DNA of 64,000 nucleotides from Arabidopsis thaliana. Its lineage: Eukaryota > Streptophyta > Magnoliopsida > Brassicales > Brassicaceae. Below the pieces are notes generated by a model. It made no database searches. It was not told where the DNA came from and was given only the letters and a program-made list of their open reading frames with translations. The position numbers were made by a program, and so were the translations under genes. This document shows positions 1 to 15,050 of this stretch, piece after piece; position 1 is the stretch's first letter; each line of letters opens with the position of its first letter. The stretch lies in contig NC_003071.7 of assembly GCF_000001735.4 (NCBI RefSeq), forward strand, positions 8,983,151 through 9,047,150. The letters are read 5' to 3'.

Positions 1-28
1 TGCATAGAATAAGTGTAGAAGAGGCTGA

Positions 29-429
29 TCAAGGGACAGGGTAGGACTTATTGTTGCACATGCATTTATAAGCCATTGGACAAGTCTCAGCCTCTTCGAC
101 GGATGCACACACAAAGCTAACCATCACAAGACGGCATGGAGAACACGAGCCACACGCGTGTGAGCAATCTGGCAACCTAGACCCAGCCACCTGCACCGTG
201 TCCGGCCTCCTCCTCTGACGCTTCAATGCCCCGGTCATTCCTACATGATGATGACCTGCACATGCACGCAGACATGAACAAGTTAGAGATCTTGAAGATA
301 GTGAAAGAGCTGGAGTAAGAAAGATGTGCATAGATACATACTTGGATGGGAGGATGTTGGTAAATGCCTAGCCAAGAGAGAGCCAAAGAAGAAAGAGAGG
401 AAAAAGGCAAGGAGAAGAAGAGACTTCAT
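29..429 (-). CDS. EPF1: EPIDERMAL PATTERNING FACTOR 1, secreted stomatal-patterning peptide
   Basis: Two exons, complement(29..255, 342..429), 104 aa. The start at 429 opens a hydrophobic signal peptide (MKSLLLLAFFLSFFFGSLLA), and the 86-nt intron has GT-AG ends and splits a serine codon. After the propeptide, which ends in a basic KRQRRR stretch, comes a mature C-terminal domain with eight cysteines (DC, AC, SC, PC, VC, TC, KC, MC) ending CNNKSYPVP, as in EPF1/EPF2 peptides. From family knowledge, EPF1 is made by stomatal precursors and signals through ERECTA-family receptors and TMM to enforce one-cell spacing. The length equals the EPF1 length I remember. Confidence is high because the cysteine pattern and exon structure agree. 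Confidence 0.96.
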
Positions 430-2902
430 GATATATTATCGCAAGTGGTAAAAGTAAAATTTGGGATGAAATAGTACGGCGAGAAACAAGGTATATATGA
501 TCGTTAACAAAGGGTTAGGAAATTGAAGAGACTCACGGTAGAGAAGAGGAGAGAGTCACATGAAAACAAGATCGAACATATGAAATGATATAAATTTTGA
601 GGAGATGATGTAGAGTATGTGAAGCCTAATTAAGAACTTGAACTTCATTCGTGCTGCTTTGGTGAGTGTCATGAGCTTCCTCTGTGAAAAACTGAAAGAC
701 ATACTTTTGTGTGCAATCACCTTTAATTTACCCTCTATAACCCTTCTTTTCTGTGACCTTCATTAATGCACCCAATTAATGTTCTTACTAAAAAAAAAAA
801 GTTGAGCATTTGATGAGATAGAATGAGGGACATTGTCTTGGGGCTTGTGTTTTAAAATCGATAATATAATAGAGTTAATTACACATGAGGTTATTAATGA
901 TTTAAATACTGATTATACTGAAATTGCACAATTGTTTTGAAAATGATAGTATGTTCTATACTTGACATCTCAATATTTTGACACTACTACACTTTAAGCG
1001 ATTAATGAAAAAATATTAAAGTTTCAATCAACTTTGCACACAAAAAAAAGTTTCAATCAACATTTGAAGAGTGTCGAACATGCACCTCACCAATCACATT
1101 ACACTATAACTTTTCTACACCTTTCTTTGGGATGCTAAATTTCAATGAAAATTTTCTTATTAAGTTTCTATTTGCTAAAGGGGGCAGAAACATCAAAGGT
1201 CAAATGATTTAGTTACCAAAGTCAACGGCTTAACATCATAAAATCATCTTCTAGGAATCAATGTCCCTTTGAGTAGCCTTCATAGTATAATCTTCAAAAC
1301 TTTGGCAAGTTAATATATAAATATGAAGCACTCATAATATAACTGGTATAAGATAATGGTTTGGGATTTGACATTCGTTGCATTCTTAATCAATCTAATC
1401 GTTTTCTCAAACTGCTGCCAATAAATTTAAAAGAAGAGAAAAACTTATTAAGTAGAATGATGGACCACGTTAAAATATCTTAATAAGAATACTACATAAA
1501 ATACTAATGGATAGTGTATAAGTTTAATTGGAATAGCAAGTTTTATGATTGGAGAGATAGAGCATAGAGAGATAATGAAAGTGGAGAGAGCTGACCCATT
1601 CATTCACCGACTTTTTAAGCTTTAAGCTGTTGACTTTTTCTTCTAACACGAACCTTTTCCCTTGTCTTTGTTTTCTTTTTGTTTTGTTTTGTTTTGGAGT
1701 TTGTTTATCTTTATCTGCCGAAAGTTTAAGACTTCAGCCTCCCACCTTGGCACCTCCTTGCGTCCACGTCATCTTAATATGTACCAAGGTTTCTAAGTTC
1801 TTCATGTCAATAGACATTATAACATATTTGGAATCCATATTATGCAAGGAGACATCGGTTTTACTAATGCGAATTGAGGGGCTTGTATAAAATCGGTCTG
1901 CTTCAGAAAACATTCCATTTTTCAACCCTTGAAAGTCCATTCAGTTTACCATCCAAGAGTTTTTCCTTGTTGTGAATGATAAGAAAATCCATAACATTTA
2001 TCTAATTTTATCGTATTGGAAAAATAATTTAATATTTCTGAATACATTTATTAAAAATATAGTTAAAAACGATGTATTTTTAGCGTTTTATAATTATTTA
2101 GCATTATTTAGATGTTTTCGTTATTTTGTTATTACATCATTTTAATTATTATTCATGTGACTTGAAATTAATTACTTTTTAAGGTCGAATCTTTTTTTAC
2201 GCCTGCCTTTACACTTCTTATTAGAAGGTTATGTATCGAAACAGCCATCCAAAATTTAAATAAATTCTAAAAGAAGTTATATATATTATGAATGTATGGT
2301 GATACTGACATGGGTAGGGTACATTCTTTTTCTATTGAGTTAGTTGATACGTTAAGTTGGATGAGATATAACTTATACTATCATATAAGCTTTTTTTAAT
2401 TTGTGTGTTTCAAGTTTGGTCGGTTTTGTTTATGTCTTTTGTAGGTGGGGTATACAGAAAAATAAGAGAAAAAAAAACAAAGTCAAAGCTGACTTTGACG
2501 ACAAATCGCTAACCTTCGAGAGATGATGATAACAAGCCTAATTAAAATACACGTTACGTCGCAATCAATTGCTTCAATCTCATTCTCATTGCATGTCATC
2601 CTTAGCCGCGGTTAGCCGACCATACTATCAACGATGTGCATACTATCAACAATGTATTTGTAATAATTAAGTAGAAAAATAAAGAATGTTCCACCGTCCA
2701 AAAGAAACACAAGTACGGTCCTGAGAGGGCTTGAGATATTTTGCTTAGTGATATATGTCAACATCTTAGTTAAGCCCCACCGGTTCTGATATAAAAGTGG
2801 GGAAAATATTTCATAACCACACAACAAATCTCTCTGTTTCTCCCGCTCTTGCTCTGTTTTCTCAAAGACAAAAGAGGACATCGTCGTTGACTCCTCTTCT
2901 CT
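430..2902. other. Intergenic region between EPF1 and ERF053
   Basis: About 2.5 kb, AT-rich, shared by two divergent genes, so it should contain both promoters. I see no coding region with family features. The short open frames at 1630-1940 are low-complexity and unsupported. A perfect W-box-type inverted repeat lies at 2482-2499 and is listed separately. Confidence 0.7.
2482..2499. promoter_or_regulatory. Palindromic W-box pair upstream of ERF053
   Basis: GTCAAAGCTGACTTTGAC: two GTCAAAG arms in inverted orientation around CTGA, each containing the WRKY-binding core TTGAC on opposite strands. It lies about 400 bp upstream of the ERF053 ATG. WRKY control is an inference from the motif alone. 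Confidence 0.4.
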
Positions 2903-3913
2903 ATGGCTACTGCTAAGAACAAGGGAAAATCAATCAGGGTCCTTGGTACCAGTGAAGCAGAGAAAAAGGATGAGATGGAGTTGGAGGAGGAGTTCCAGTT
3001 TAGTAGCGGCAAGTATAAAGATTCGGGTCCTGGCTCGGACATGTGGTTAGGAGATGCTTCCTCTACGTCTCCAAGAAGTCTTAGGAAGACTAGAACCTTT
3101 GACCGACATAATCCCTATCTCGTATCTTCTTATGCTACTCCTCAGCCGCCAACAACAACTACATGCTCTGTCTCTTTTCCCTTTTACCTCCCTCCAGCGA
3201 TTCAAAATCAACAACGATTTTTACACCCGAATGACCCTTCAGGACAAAGACAGCAACAAATGATCTCGTTTGATCCTCAACAACAGGTGCAACCATATGT
3301 TGCACAACAGCAGCAACAACAACAACATCTATTGCAGTACTGGAGAGACATTCTGAAGCTGAGTCCGAGCGGAAGAATGATGATGATGAACATGTTAAGA
3401 CAAGAAAGCGATCTGCCACTGACGAGGCCACCGGTTCAACCCTTCAGCGCCACCAAGCTATATAGAGGTGTCAGGCAACGCCACTGGGGAAAATGGGTTG
3501 CCGAGATCCGTAAGCCACGAAACAGGACACGTCTCTGGCTAGGGACATTCGATACAGCAGAAGAAGCCGCCATGGCCTACGACCGCGAGGCCTTCAAGTT
3601 GAGGGGAGAGACCGCTAGGCTCAATTTCCCTGAACTTTTTCTCAATAAACAAGAGCCAACTCCCGTGCATCAGAAACAATGTGAGACGGGGACTACTAGT
3701 GAAGACTCAAGCAGAAGAGGAGAGGATGATTCGAGCACGGCATTGGCAGTAGGAGGGGTGAGTGAGGAGACGGGTTGGGCTGAGGCATGGTTCAATGCAA
3801 TTCCAGAGGAATGGGGACCTGGAAGCCCTCTATGGGATGATTACCACTTTCCCATTTCTAACCATAAGGACGATCTTGACGCCACACAAAACTCTTCTTC
3901 TGATACAATTTAG
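2903..3913 (+). CDS. ERF053: AP2/ERF transcription factor ERF053 (DREB A-6 type)
   Basis: Single exon, 336 aa, as typical of DREB/ERF genes. One AP2 domain spans about residues 187-245, with the conserved [18 protein letters not shown] strand block and a helix ending [22 protein letters not shown]. Upstream lie a [11 protein letters not shown]-type A-6 motif and a polyglutamine run near residues 130-140. The C-terminal third is acidic and Trp-rich ([13 protein letters not shown]), a probable activation region. Family knowledge places ERF053 as a nuclear GCC/DRE-binding regulator of drought and salt responses. The start is the first ATG after a stop-rich leader. The position next to EPF1 and THF1 supports the symbol. 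Confidence 0.93.
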   Translation: MATAKNKGKSIRVLGTSEAEKKDEMELEEEFQFSSGKYKDSGPGSDMWLGDASSTSPRSLRKTRTFDRHNPYLVSSYATPQPPTTTTCSVSFPFYLPPAIQNQQRFLHPNDPSGQRQQQMISFDPQQQVQPYVAQQQQQQQHLLQYWRDILKLSPSGRMMMMNMLRQESDLPLTRPPVQPFSATKLYRGVRQRHWGKWVAEIRKPRNRTRLWLGTFDTAEEAAMAYDREAFKLRGETARLNFPELFLNKQEPTPVHQKQCETGTTSEDSSRRGEDDSSTALAVGGVSEETGWAEAWFNAIPEEWGPGSPLWDDYHFPISNHKDDLDATQNSSSDTI

Positions 3914-4632
3914 GACCTTTGTTAGAATATAGATATGCTTAGTTGTATGACTGATCTAGCTTGTGTTTTTTTTTTGGGTGGAGACAGTTTTTGTCATCTT
4001 CCACATTTTAGATTCTATTTTCGACCATCATTTTTTTCTTGATCGGTGACTATGAATCTAATGGGGTCAATCATTTTCACATATAAAACTTAAGTATTTG
4101 GTGTTTGTACTTCATCAGTTCATCTTATTCCATAGAAAGAGAGTGAGAAGTGATCAATAACCCTTTTAACTGAAAAAAAGAAGAAGATCAAAACCTAAAT
4201 AAGATTTAAGTACATATGTCTAATTCGACGTAAGACATTTTTGGAAACGATCAATGTACTAACGAGTTGAATTCTGATGAATCTTGAGCATGAATAAACG
4301 GACTTTGTAGTTTGTACAATTGATAATGAAACAGAGAGCAACATTATGTACATGTGATATATGCTGCATTTATTTATGGGCTTTTATTAGATGGACCGAG
4401 CTCTAGCAAAATCCAAAGTAAATGGGCCTAATCCTAACGTGGACAGACAAGGGACACGTGTCACACTACCGACATCTCGTGGAGTTGGATAAGCCACTCG
4501 AAAGTCGAAACTCAGAAGATCCAACCAGAGCCATCATCATCCTTCCAATGGCTATTACTTGAGAACTCTTCTGATTAAACATAGCAACAACAACAACTCT
4601 TCTTCTCCTCTCTTTCTCACTTCAATTTAGCG
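3914..4632. other. ERF053 3' region and THF1 promoter
   Basis: T-rich ERF053 3' untranslated sequence followed by the THF1 upstream region. A G-box lies at 4453-4462 and a CT/CAA-rich leader is seen just before the THF1 ATG. No other gene seen. Confidence 0.7.
4453..4462. promoter_or_regulatory. G-box/ABRE palindrome upstream of THF1
   Basis: GACACGTGTC, a 10-bp perfect palindrome with the CACGTG core, 171 bp upstream of the THF1 ATG. G-boxes bind bZIP and bHLH/PIF factors and are frequent in light-responsive chloroplast gene promoters. Function here is inferred. Confidence 0.5.
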
Positions 4633-6035
4633 ATGGCTGCAACTGCAATCTCTTCTCTTTCCTTCCCAGCTTTGGGTCAATCGGACAAGATCTCCAATTT
4701 CGCATCTTCTCGTCCTCTCGCCTCCGCAATTCGCATCTGCACAAAGTTTTCTCGCCTTTCTTTGAATTCGCGTTCCACTTCGAAATCTCTTATTCACTGC
4801 ATGTCCAATGTTACCGCCGGTGACTCTTCTTGAACTTCACATTGCATTTCACAATTCATTCTCCTTTGTTTTGTATTGAAAAAGGCTCTGACTTTATCTG
4901 CATTCACTCTCTTGTGGTTTTGTTGGTCAGATGTGCCTCCTGTATCAGAGACAAAGTCGAAATTCCTAAAAGCTTACAAGCGACCCATCCCGAGTATCTA
5001 CAACACGGTTTTGCAGGAGCTCATTGTCCAGCAGCATTTGATGAGGTATAAGAAGACTTATCGTTATGATCCTGTTTTTGCCCTTGGATTTGTCACTGTA
5101 TATGATCAGCTCATGGAAGGATATCCGAGTGATCAAGACCGAGATGCCATTTTTAAGGCTTACATTGAAGCCTTGAATGAGGATCCTAAGCAATACCGGT
5201 TTGCTTCTTCCTGCTTCCATCTTCTCCTTGATAATGAATGTCTTCTTGTTGAATGTCTTTTTCTAAAGATGATAACTTTTTTTGTACAGAATTGATGCTC
5301 AGAAGATGGAGGAATGGGCACGAAGTCAGACTTCTGCTTCACTAGTTGACTTTTCCTCTAAAGAAGGAGATATTGAAGCAGTTCTTAAGGACATTGCAGG
5401 AAGAGCTGGTAGTAAGGAGGGGTTTAGTTACAGCAGGTTCTTCGCTGTTGGGCTCTTTCGTTTGCTTGAGCTTGCAAGTGCTACTGATCCAACTGTCTTG
5501 GACAAGGTGATTCTATTCGTCTTCGGTTTGCTAATCTATATTAACAGCTTAATCTTGTGTTTAGAGGAAGAAGAAATGTTGCTAGTTTTGTATCCATTAT
5601 GTTCACTGGCAATGTGCAACTGTATTCTCTCTGACATCTCACGGTAATTTTGATCTTTGTGTCTCATGAAACAGCTTTGTGCATCCCTAAATATCAACAA
5701 GAAAAGCGTGGATCGGGACCTGGATGTGTATCGTAACCTGCTTTCAAAGCTTGTCCAAGCCAAGGAATTGCTTAAGGAGTATGTCGAGAGGTACTGATAC
5801 TGAATCCCTATCTAAATAGACTAGGCACTGGTCTATTTTTGAATGAATATACGGTGCTTGCTGCACCATGAAACTTCTATATAGAGCCTAACTTGGATCT
5901 TTATACTTTTGGTTACTCAGGGAGAAGAAGAAGCAAGGAGAAAGAGCCCAATCTCAGAAGGCTAACGAAACAATCTCCAAGTGTCTGGGAGATACTCTAT
6001 ATAACCCATCTTTCTTGGTTGAACGGAAATCTTAG
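4633..6035 (+). CDS. THF1: THYLAKOID FORMATION 1 (PSB29) chloroplast protein
   Basis: Five exons (4633..4819, 4931..5198, 5290..5506, 5675..5790, 5921..6035), 300 aa, all GT-AG and in frame. The N-terminus is a Ser/Arg-rich plastid transit peptide (first ~65 residues). The core begins DVPPVSETKSKFLKAYKRP and carries the conserved THF1/Psb29 blocks (SIYNTVLQELIVQQHLMRY, YDPVFALGFVTVYDQLMEGY). The C-terminus is a charged coiled coil (VQAKELLKEYVEREKKKQ). Family role: thylakoid biogenesis, PSII-LHCII and FtsH maintenance; also reported as a stromule/plasma-membrane partner of GPA1. It converges on DGK5 downstream. Confidence 0.97.
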
Positions 6036-6643
6036 AAAATCATTTGTGACTTCTTTTTTTGTTTTCTTAGCAACAACTATGCCCAAGAACATATATATCT
6101 CATTTCTAAGAACATTTCAGACGTGTATATGTTTGCTTTTTTTCCTTTCAATTACATGAGTTTACATAATGTTGATTCATGTAGTATTTTATACATTGAT
6201 GAGGTTACTGTTGTGCTGTTACTAGTATATGACAAGTTTCTTTAAGATTTAGGCACTGTCTTCAGAGCACATGTGACCAACCATGAACATTTGAATTTCT
6301 CCTCCTTGAAGCCCTTCCTTTTTTATTACTGTGTTCTCCCTATAAAAAAAAGGTCAGATTCTATGTTTAGGAGTTGCAACATCTGAAAGTTTCGCATTTG
6401 GCGTCTCTGCACTGTCCTGCTAACTGCTGCAGTACATGTGCGTTAAACGAGAATCTGTGTTGCTATAAATCCAGATACATTATCTCGGCCATTAAACGTG
6501 AACAACCAAACAAAAGCAAAGAAAAAAGATGGTTACCAATCTAAACCAGTTGCTGCTAGTTGGCTCCTTTATGAAAGAGTGAATAAAAAAATTGGAGTCC
6601 GGAGGAAGAATGCATAGAATCAACAATGAAAATGGTTAATTGT
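6036..6643. other. Convergent 3' intergenic region THF1/DGK5
   Basis: About 600 bp between two tail-to-tail stop codons. It contains both 3' untranslated regions and no gene I can support. Confidence 0.6.
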
Positions 6644-9600
6644 CTAACTAAGTTGAGAAATATCAACCTCATCAGGAATCTTGAAGGTATCCGCAGCACC
6701 AAACTTTCTAAATTCTTCGCCTTCAGCCACTGAGTCGTCTTCATTATCATCATAATCTTCTGCACCATCCTGATGGCGGGGTGTTGAAGGGTCAAACACA
6801 CTTCTGGACCGGCAGTCATGAGTTGCAAGCATGTTCACTTGGCCAAGGTGTGAAATCTCTACCATCACAGTTTCATCATCCAGTGGCAGTGGCTGTTTCC
6901 AGGGCTCCCCATCCATCCTCATGAATGTATGGTCGGTTGCACCTTTGTGAAATTCGAAGCGAATACGATTTGCCTAATCACAGAAGTTATCATTTGTATG
7001 CACTCAATCATCACATCTTTATTTGTGTGTATCGTTATCATTTCCAACTTGTACAATTCTTACCTGGGCAAGTCGTGTCCCATGTCCATTGGGAGCGAGC
7101 AGAACAAGACCATGCCAAGCATTTCTAAACCCAACAACCTCAATGAGGCCATCATCTACAAATGGTGGAGTCAAGCCTCTCTGTTTGTGTCACAACAAAG
7201 AAAAATGCATATTATTTTACCATGGCGAAGATAAATACACAAACGAGGATATATCAGAAACTTATGTAGCACTCAGGCAATGTCAAGAGTTCGTAAAACC
7301 TACATCACGTTGTTTCCTGGGATTTGGTGTGCCCCAAGGATTTAATCCTCCCGAAAAGCTGGGCAGATTCAGACATACAATGGACCTGATGCTGCAAGAG
7401 TAGAAACAAATGTCCGAATTGGAGTAGTTCATATTCGATCATGTAACCATTGCTTTGTAACATTTGAAATGTAACCATATATAGTTAAAGGTTACAAACA
7501 GAGAAAGATCCCAAGACTATCCAACATGTCCATCCTGAACTGTGTCCAATGGGATCCCTCAGGATTAATAAAAATTACCTATGTGGTATGTGGAGGTCCT
7601 GCCACTGGCCATTTCTAGTTGCAATCTTAACCTTGGCAAGCTGAGCTATATTCCTGCATTGGAAGCCATAGAGCTTTCCTTAACATTGTGATAGAGAGCA
7701 AAATCATATATAAACAGAAATTAAATTACAGCCAAAAGACAGGAAATGTAAGAAATGTGAACCACTTAACCGAGAATATAAAACCAGCATAAGATTACAT
7801 GTTTCGATATTGATGTTGGAGAGTATTTCAAATTTGATGTTGTTTAGCACACAACGAGACCCAAGCAGTAAAAAGAACAAATGCTGAAAATAATGATGGG
7901 TACCAAATTTCTAATTACTGACACTAGAACAGTATACTAAAGACAAAAGATAAGGCAGTAGTGTTGCAGAGCATTATAATCATTCATGTCCAAGAATCTC
8001 AGAAAGAGAAAAACAGTGAATGAGAATGAGAAGTTGAGGGGGACCTGAGACTCAGAAACAGAAAACAATGAAACGAAAAGTATGTCTACATCTTACACAC
8101 CGTGAAGCAGGGTGGAAAAGAGAGGCACAAAACCATCCTTGCGTGCAACCAAGCTTTACATACGTACTCTGGCATTGTAAAGCAAAATGCAAAGTATTTA
8201 TTCTTTGTTTAGTATAAATCCCAGTGAAGGGGTATTAAAAGAGAAGGTGTAATCTAAAAGGTCAAATTCAAAAGGTACCTGATTAACCAGCTGATTCTTA
8301 AACTTTTCAGGGTGAAGCTTCCTCTCAGAATGAAACGCATAAGAAATCTGAGCATCCATTCCTTCATAAGCACAATAGAAAGAAGAACTTTCAAGGAGAT
8401 TTGTCTTTCAAGGATATCAGCTGGTTTCGTTTATTTAATTTCAATACAAACAATGCAATAACTAGATTGAAACTCAATAAGTTAGCTCATCAACCAACTC
8501 CTAAGGGGAAATCTAACTTTGCTAATGACTTGTGGGAAATCCAAAGTTAGATTGAAGCTAAAATATCTCACCGAGGCTAAAGTAATTCCAGAACCCTCCT
8601 CGAAAAGTGTGGCAGCCTTCCTGAAAAACATAAAGGGTGTGTTTCTATATAAGATAAGACAGAAAAAAAAGGAAGAGACACAGCTATATAATAATAATGG
8701 GAAGAAGAAGGTAAATCACCTTGTTTAGTTCATCAGTTGGAGAAACACGGTGAAATGCATGTAGAGAATGTGGTAACTCAAGAGGAGCAACAGGATCACA
8801 AGAACCACCTTCTTTGGGAGTTTTCATCCTCATAAGTATGTGCCAACTTGAAGCAGCAGATAGATAGTCGTCTGTTAGTTATTCACCAAAAGTAAAGACT
8901 AATAAAAACTACTGTGGAGACAGATATGTAAAACATTACTTGTCAATCTTCATCACTTTTGCCTTCAACACTTGTTCCAAAAACGACTCCACTGCAGTCC
9001 TATCTGTTCCTGGATTCTTCTTTCCCTGTAGAGAGATACATACACTTAATAATAATAATAAAACATATGCAGGCAAGTGTATTGAGAGGAGGAGTGTAGT
9101 AGTAAGTAAGACACACACCCATCCAAAAGCAAAGGGAAGGTTGTTTCCTGTACCCAAAGGTACAGTGGCAATTGGAGGAGGATGTGACAATTTAAGGTCA
9201 CATACAACTCCAAGGAGCCACCCAGCAGTGCCATCACCTCCTGCAACCTAATAATAATGGATGGCATTAGATGATGTTTCATTCAATTGGAGAGAAAGAA
9301 ACAAAGAAAACAACATTCTCTTACAATGATTTTTAATTTCTCCCGAATCTGACGAGCGAAATCATCATCTTTGAGCCTCTCCAGGTTAAGATAGATTCTG
9401 CGGAGCACTTTATCTGGAGTCTCCTGGTCGAGATCAAAGACCTGATTGTGATTGAGAAGAGATCGGTAGGTGAGAATGAGTTCGCCACCCAACTGACCAC
9501 CGCTTTTGGAGTTGATGAAGACAAGGACGGGGCTCGCAGGTGTAGGACGACTCTCCTCCTCCTCCTCCTCTTCTGTTTCCGCCGAGAGGACGTACGTAGG

Positions 9601-9648
9601 GATGTAGAACTCCTTGAGAAAATCTGATAAACTGTTGTATTTCTCCAT
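6644..9648 (-). CDS. DGK5: Diacylglycerol kinase 5
   Basis: Eleven exons on the complement: 9325..9648, 9119..9247, 8940..9025, 8720..8846, 8572..8620, 8279..8361, 8101..8168, 7579..7653, 7304..7391, 7064..7180, 6644..6973, giving 491 aa. The catalytic DAGK domain has the ATP-binding motif [10 protein letters not shown] (~109) and [15 protein letters not shown]. The accessory domain follows with [13 protein letters not shown] and [18 protein letters not shown]. There are no C1 fingers, so this is a cluster III plant DGK that phosphorylates diacylglycerol to phosphatidic acid. The acidic tail ([16 protein letters not shown]) is followed by DEVDISQLS. Alternative 3' splicing giving a longer isoform is known for DGK5, and this model represents the shorter type. 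Confidence 0.94.
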
Positions 9649-10995
9649 TGTCGCGCAACAATTTTGGTAGAAGAAGACGATGATCAAGAGGAATCGGGAT
9701 CTGAGAAAGTGAAATTACTTTATATAGTAAATAAGAAAATATACTTGTCTTTCAATAAACGTACAATTCGAAGAAGAAGAATGAAGAAAGAGATTCATCG
9801 AATAAAGGAGGAAAGTTCCACACCTGCGAGATTCTTGGCGGCTACGGAGCAGTTGGCCCCTTTTTCTGACGCGGACTCGGTCATGTGCTGCGTTTGCATT
9901 GTTTGATCCAAAATTATAGTGGTCATGAATGTTTAGCTTTACTTTTAAATTTACTAGGTGCTATTGAATTTTGTATTTCTATACATTTGAATGTATTTTG
10001 ATATCAAGGTCATGAATGGTTGGCAGATTTTGAGTGATTTTTAAGATTATGGCCGTCTCATTGGTAATCACGTTTAAACGAGGCTGTTAAATTTTTTATA
10101 GCACTTGTAGAGAAGGCGGTCAAAGATAGCCAATGAAAACGTGAGTATGGTAAAACAGAGCAATTAAGAATTTATAACAAGAATTTTTTGGCGGGTGGGG
10201 TAAAATGCTGTCGGATTCTATGGATGCTCCATCCGTTTGTATTTATTGTTCATAGAAAATTTAAAAGGTCAGTTCAAATTGTTTCCGACTCATACACGGA
10301 ATATTCTATATTTAATAATAAATTAATAATATTTATTATTAGAAGATTTAAAATTATGATTCTCTTATCATATTTGTTTGATTTTAAAACTGTTTTGAAT
10401 AATTATATAATACATAAAGTAACAAAAAAAAAAAAATCTTTTACTTTATATTGTAATTTAAATTTTAGAAAACATACATATTACCTAATATTATCTAATT
10501 AACGAAAATGTGTGTTTAACATTTCAAATCGACTAAAATATTTAGATAATGATTCAAAATCATATTATAAATTAAAAATATTCAGAAAATTTTGAAGGCA
10601 ATTTTTTCAGAAGAACAAATAGTCATCAGTGACGACCAATTTACATTTCTTATTATCTTGTCCTCTTTACAATTGACTATCATCAGTTTAATAATAAGCA
10701 TGTCGATGTTATGTATGTTCTTGGAATTACTTATCTCTGGAATTATTATTATTATTATTAGATAGATATATCATCGCAATTGAAGCAGTATTCGAGGATC
10801 AGCAACAGCTCAAGTCTCCAAGGTTCTTTTAATTTTAGTTTATTTGATAAATAAAGGATACAAGAATGTTCAAAAGAATAGCCGGCGATTGGGTCAGTCA
10901 CCTTTTATTGGGAAAGGACAGAGAGGTGCAAACCAAAGCGCAAAGGAGCAAAACAAAAAGAGATGCAATTTGGAGAAGAAGCATGGGATGATCGA
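9649..10995. other. Intergenic region between DGK5 and the V-ATPase B pseudogene
   Basis: Begins with the DGK5 leader. It holds an AT-rich Helitron-like stretch (~10240-10600) and an (ATT)n run at 10742-10761. A short open frame near 9664-9906 lies over the DGK5 leader and has no recognisable domain. Confidence 0.6.
10240..10600. mobile_element. Degenerate Helitron-like fragment
   Basis: The stretch around 10500-10590 (gaaaatgtgtg, cgactaaaatattt, aatgattcaaaatcatattat) resembles the sequence preceding the Helitron 3' end near 47290-47350 (gaaaaatgtgtgggttcaac, cgactaaaatattttgac, aatgattcataaacatatt). No terminal hairpin or CTAG end is seen here, so the boundaries are approximate. Confidence 0.4.
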
Positions 10996-13542
<2,547 letters not shown>

Positions 13543-14138
13543 TTGAAGATCGGAGAGACTATCTCTTCTTCTTTTTTCTTGAGAGCCGGCTGAGATCTAT
13601 CGTCGACTATCACTTCTCTGATTCAATTTTATTTTGTTTTGTATAAAATGGACAACAATCAGACTTGTTATGTATATAATAAAAACACCCAAAATTTGTT
13701 GTTAGTCTCTTCCTCTTTCAATTTACTTGTCCAAAATTGAAATAAATATTATCCGACAATCCATATTTATAAATAGTGTTGATCCTAGTATTTGGTTCTT
13801 TGCTAGTCTTTGTCTCTGGAAGTTTGTTACTTGTCGGGTTATGTCTCCCTTCCCTTGTTTGGGCTTTAGCCTATGTTGATATACTCCTATGTATGAAGAC
13901 TCATGACATTGGTTAGCTAGGCAGTAAGATGAAGGAAAATTTAGTCCTATTACAACTTGCCTGCAGCCATTAGAGGAAGAAAAGATATCTTGTCTGCTAA
14001 AGAGAGCCGAGAAAACTGCAGAAATAACAATGGTAAGAAATGGGATCATGAAGAATATTTGAGAAACAGGGGAAATATTTGACTTACTTGAGAATACTAC
14101 TGTATAGAAGAAGCTCTTGAAATACAGGAAACTTAACC
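13543..14138. other. Intergenic region between the two pseudogenes
   Basis: Leader side of the VHA-B pseudogene plus about 500 bp of unassigned sequence. An open frame at 13723-14049 on the minus strand matches no family I recognise. Confidence 0.5.
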
Positions 14139-15040
14139 TTAAAACACATAAACATTTTCATCCTTATAGGTTTCTTGCTTCATAAGAAACAGAGAAAAAA
14201 TATATGAGTACCTGTAAATCTTCCCAGGTTGTGAAGGGTTTGAGTCCAAGTTGATCAACCAAGGAAAATATGTTTCCATTCGGATACCAAAACCCTTGTT
14301 GCACAGATCACATGTATTAGTTGGGTAACGTAAAACTAAAAGGTAATTAAATGGGTTACCTTGGAACCCAACATCAACAGGACCATGACCATCGTCAAGA
14401 ACTGTGACATCAAATGGAGTTGGAGATGAGAATATCAAAGTGAAAGTAACCTTGGTTACAAAGATGATGAGCGGCACCAAAAGCAGCCCAGCTAGAACCC
14501 ACGACAACCACCTTCTTCTTCATTTTTTTTTTGGTTTAAAACAACCTTCTTCTTCTTATCTGAGGTGGCTCCTCCATCGCCTTGGGCTATGATACATAGT
14601 CTTCTCCGGCGCACGGGACCTTGTACTATTATCAGATTCAGGCTCCCACACCACAACATCTTTACTGCCTCACAATCTTTCTTCTTTTGTTTCCTTGTGT
14701 TTAACTTGTGAGTAAGTGATGTGTGGGTGCCATGGCCACAAAGACATCATAAACCAAATTTTGTCTGTATTTTTTTGGTTACAAAGATGATGAGCCGCAC
14801 CAAGAGCAGCCCAGCTAGAACCCACGACAACAACCTTCTTCTTCTTATTTGAGGTGGCTCCTCCATCCTCCATCCCCTTGGGACCTAGTACTATTATCGG
14901 ATTCAGGCTCCCACACCACAACATCTTTACTACCTTACAATCTTTCTTCTTCTGTTTTGTTTCCTTGTGTTTAACTTGTGAGTAAGTGATGTGTGGGTAA
15001 TGCCATAGCCACAAAGACATCATAAACCAAATTTTGTCTG
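14139..15040 (-). pseudogene. FAD/NAD(P)-binding oxidoreductase gene fragment, tandemly duplicated
   Basis: Minus-strand pieces encode the N-terminal part of a plant FAD/NAD(P)-binding amine-oxidase-like oxidoreductase. KKVVVVGSSWAALGAAHHL is the Rossmann dinucleotide motif, with the second glycine of GxGxxG replaced. FDVTVLDDGHGPVDVGFQG and GIRMETYFPWLINLD follow, the second separated by intron-like sequence. The remaining ~400 residues of the family are absent. The first coding piece occurs twice: 14455-14750 and 14778-15050 share long near-identical blocks (acaaagatgatgagc and cagcccagctagaaccca), including the flanking sequence with the plus-strand text tttgtttccttgtgtttaac. The family call rests on remembered homologues. 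Confidence 0.65.
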
Positions 15041-15050
15041 TATTTTTTTT

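Noticed and set aside
9664-9906. 80-codon frame antisense to the DGK5 leader
   Set aside because: Non-canonical start, basic low-complexity, no homologue recognised.
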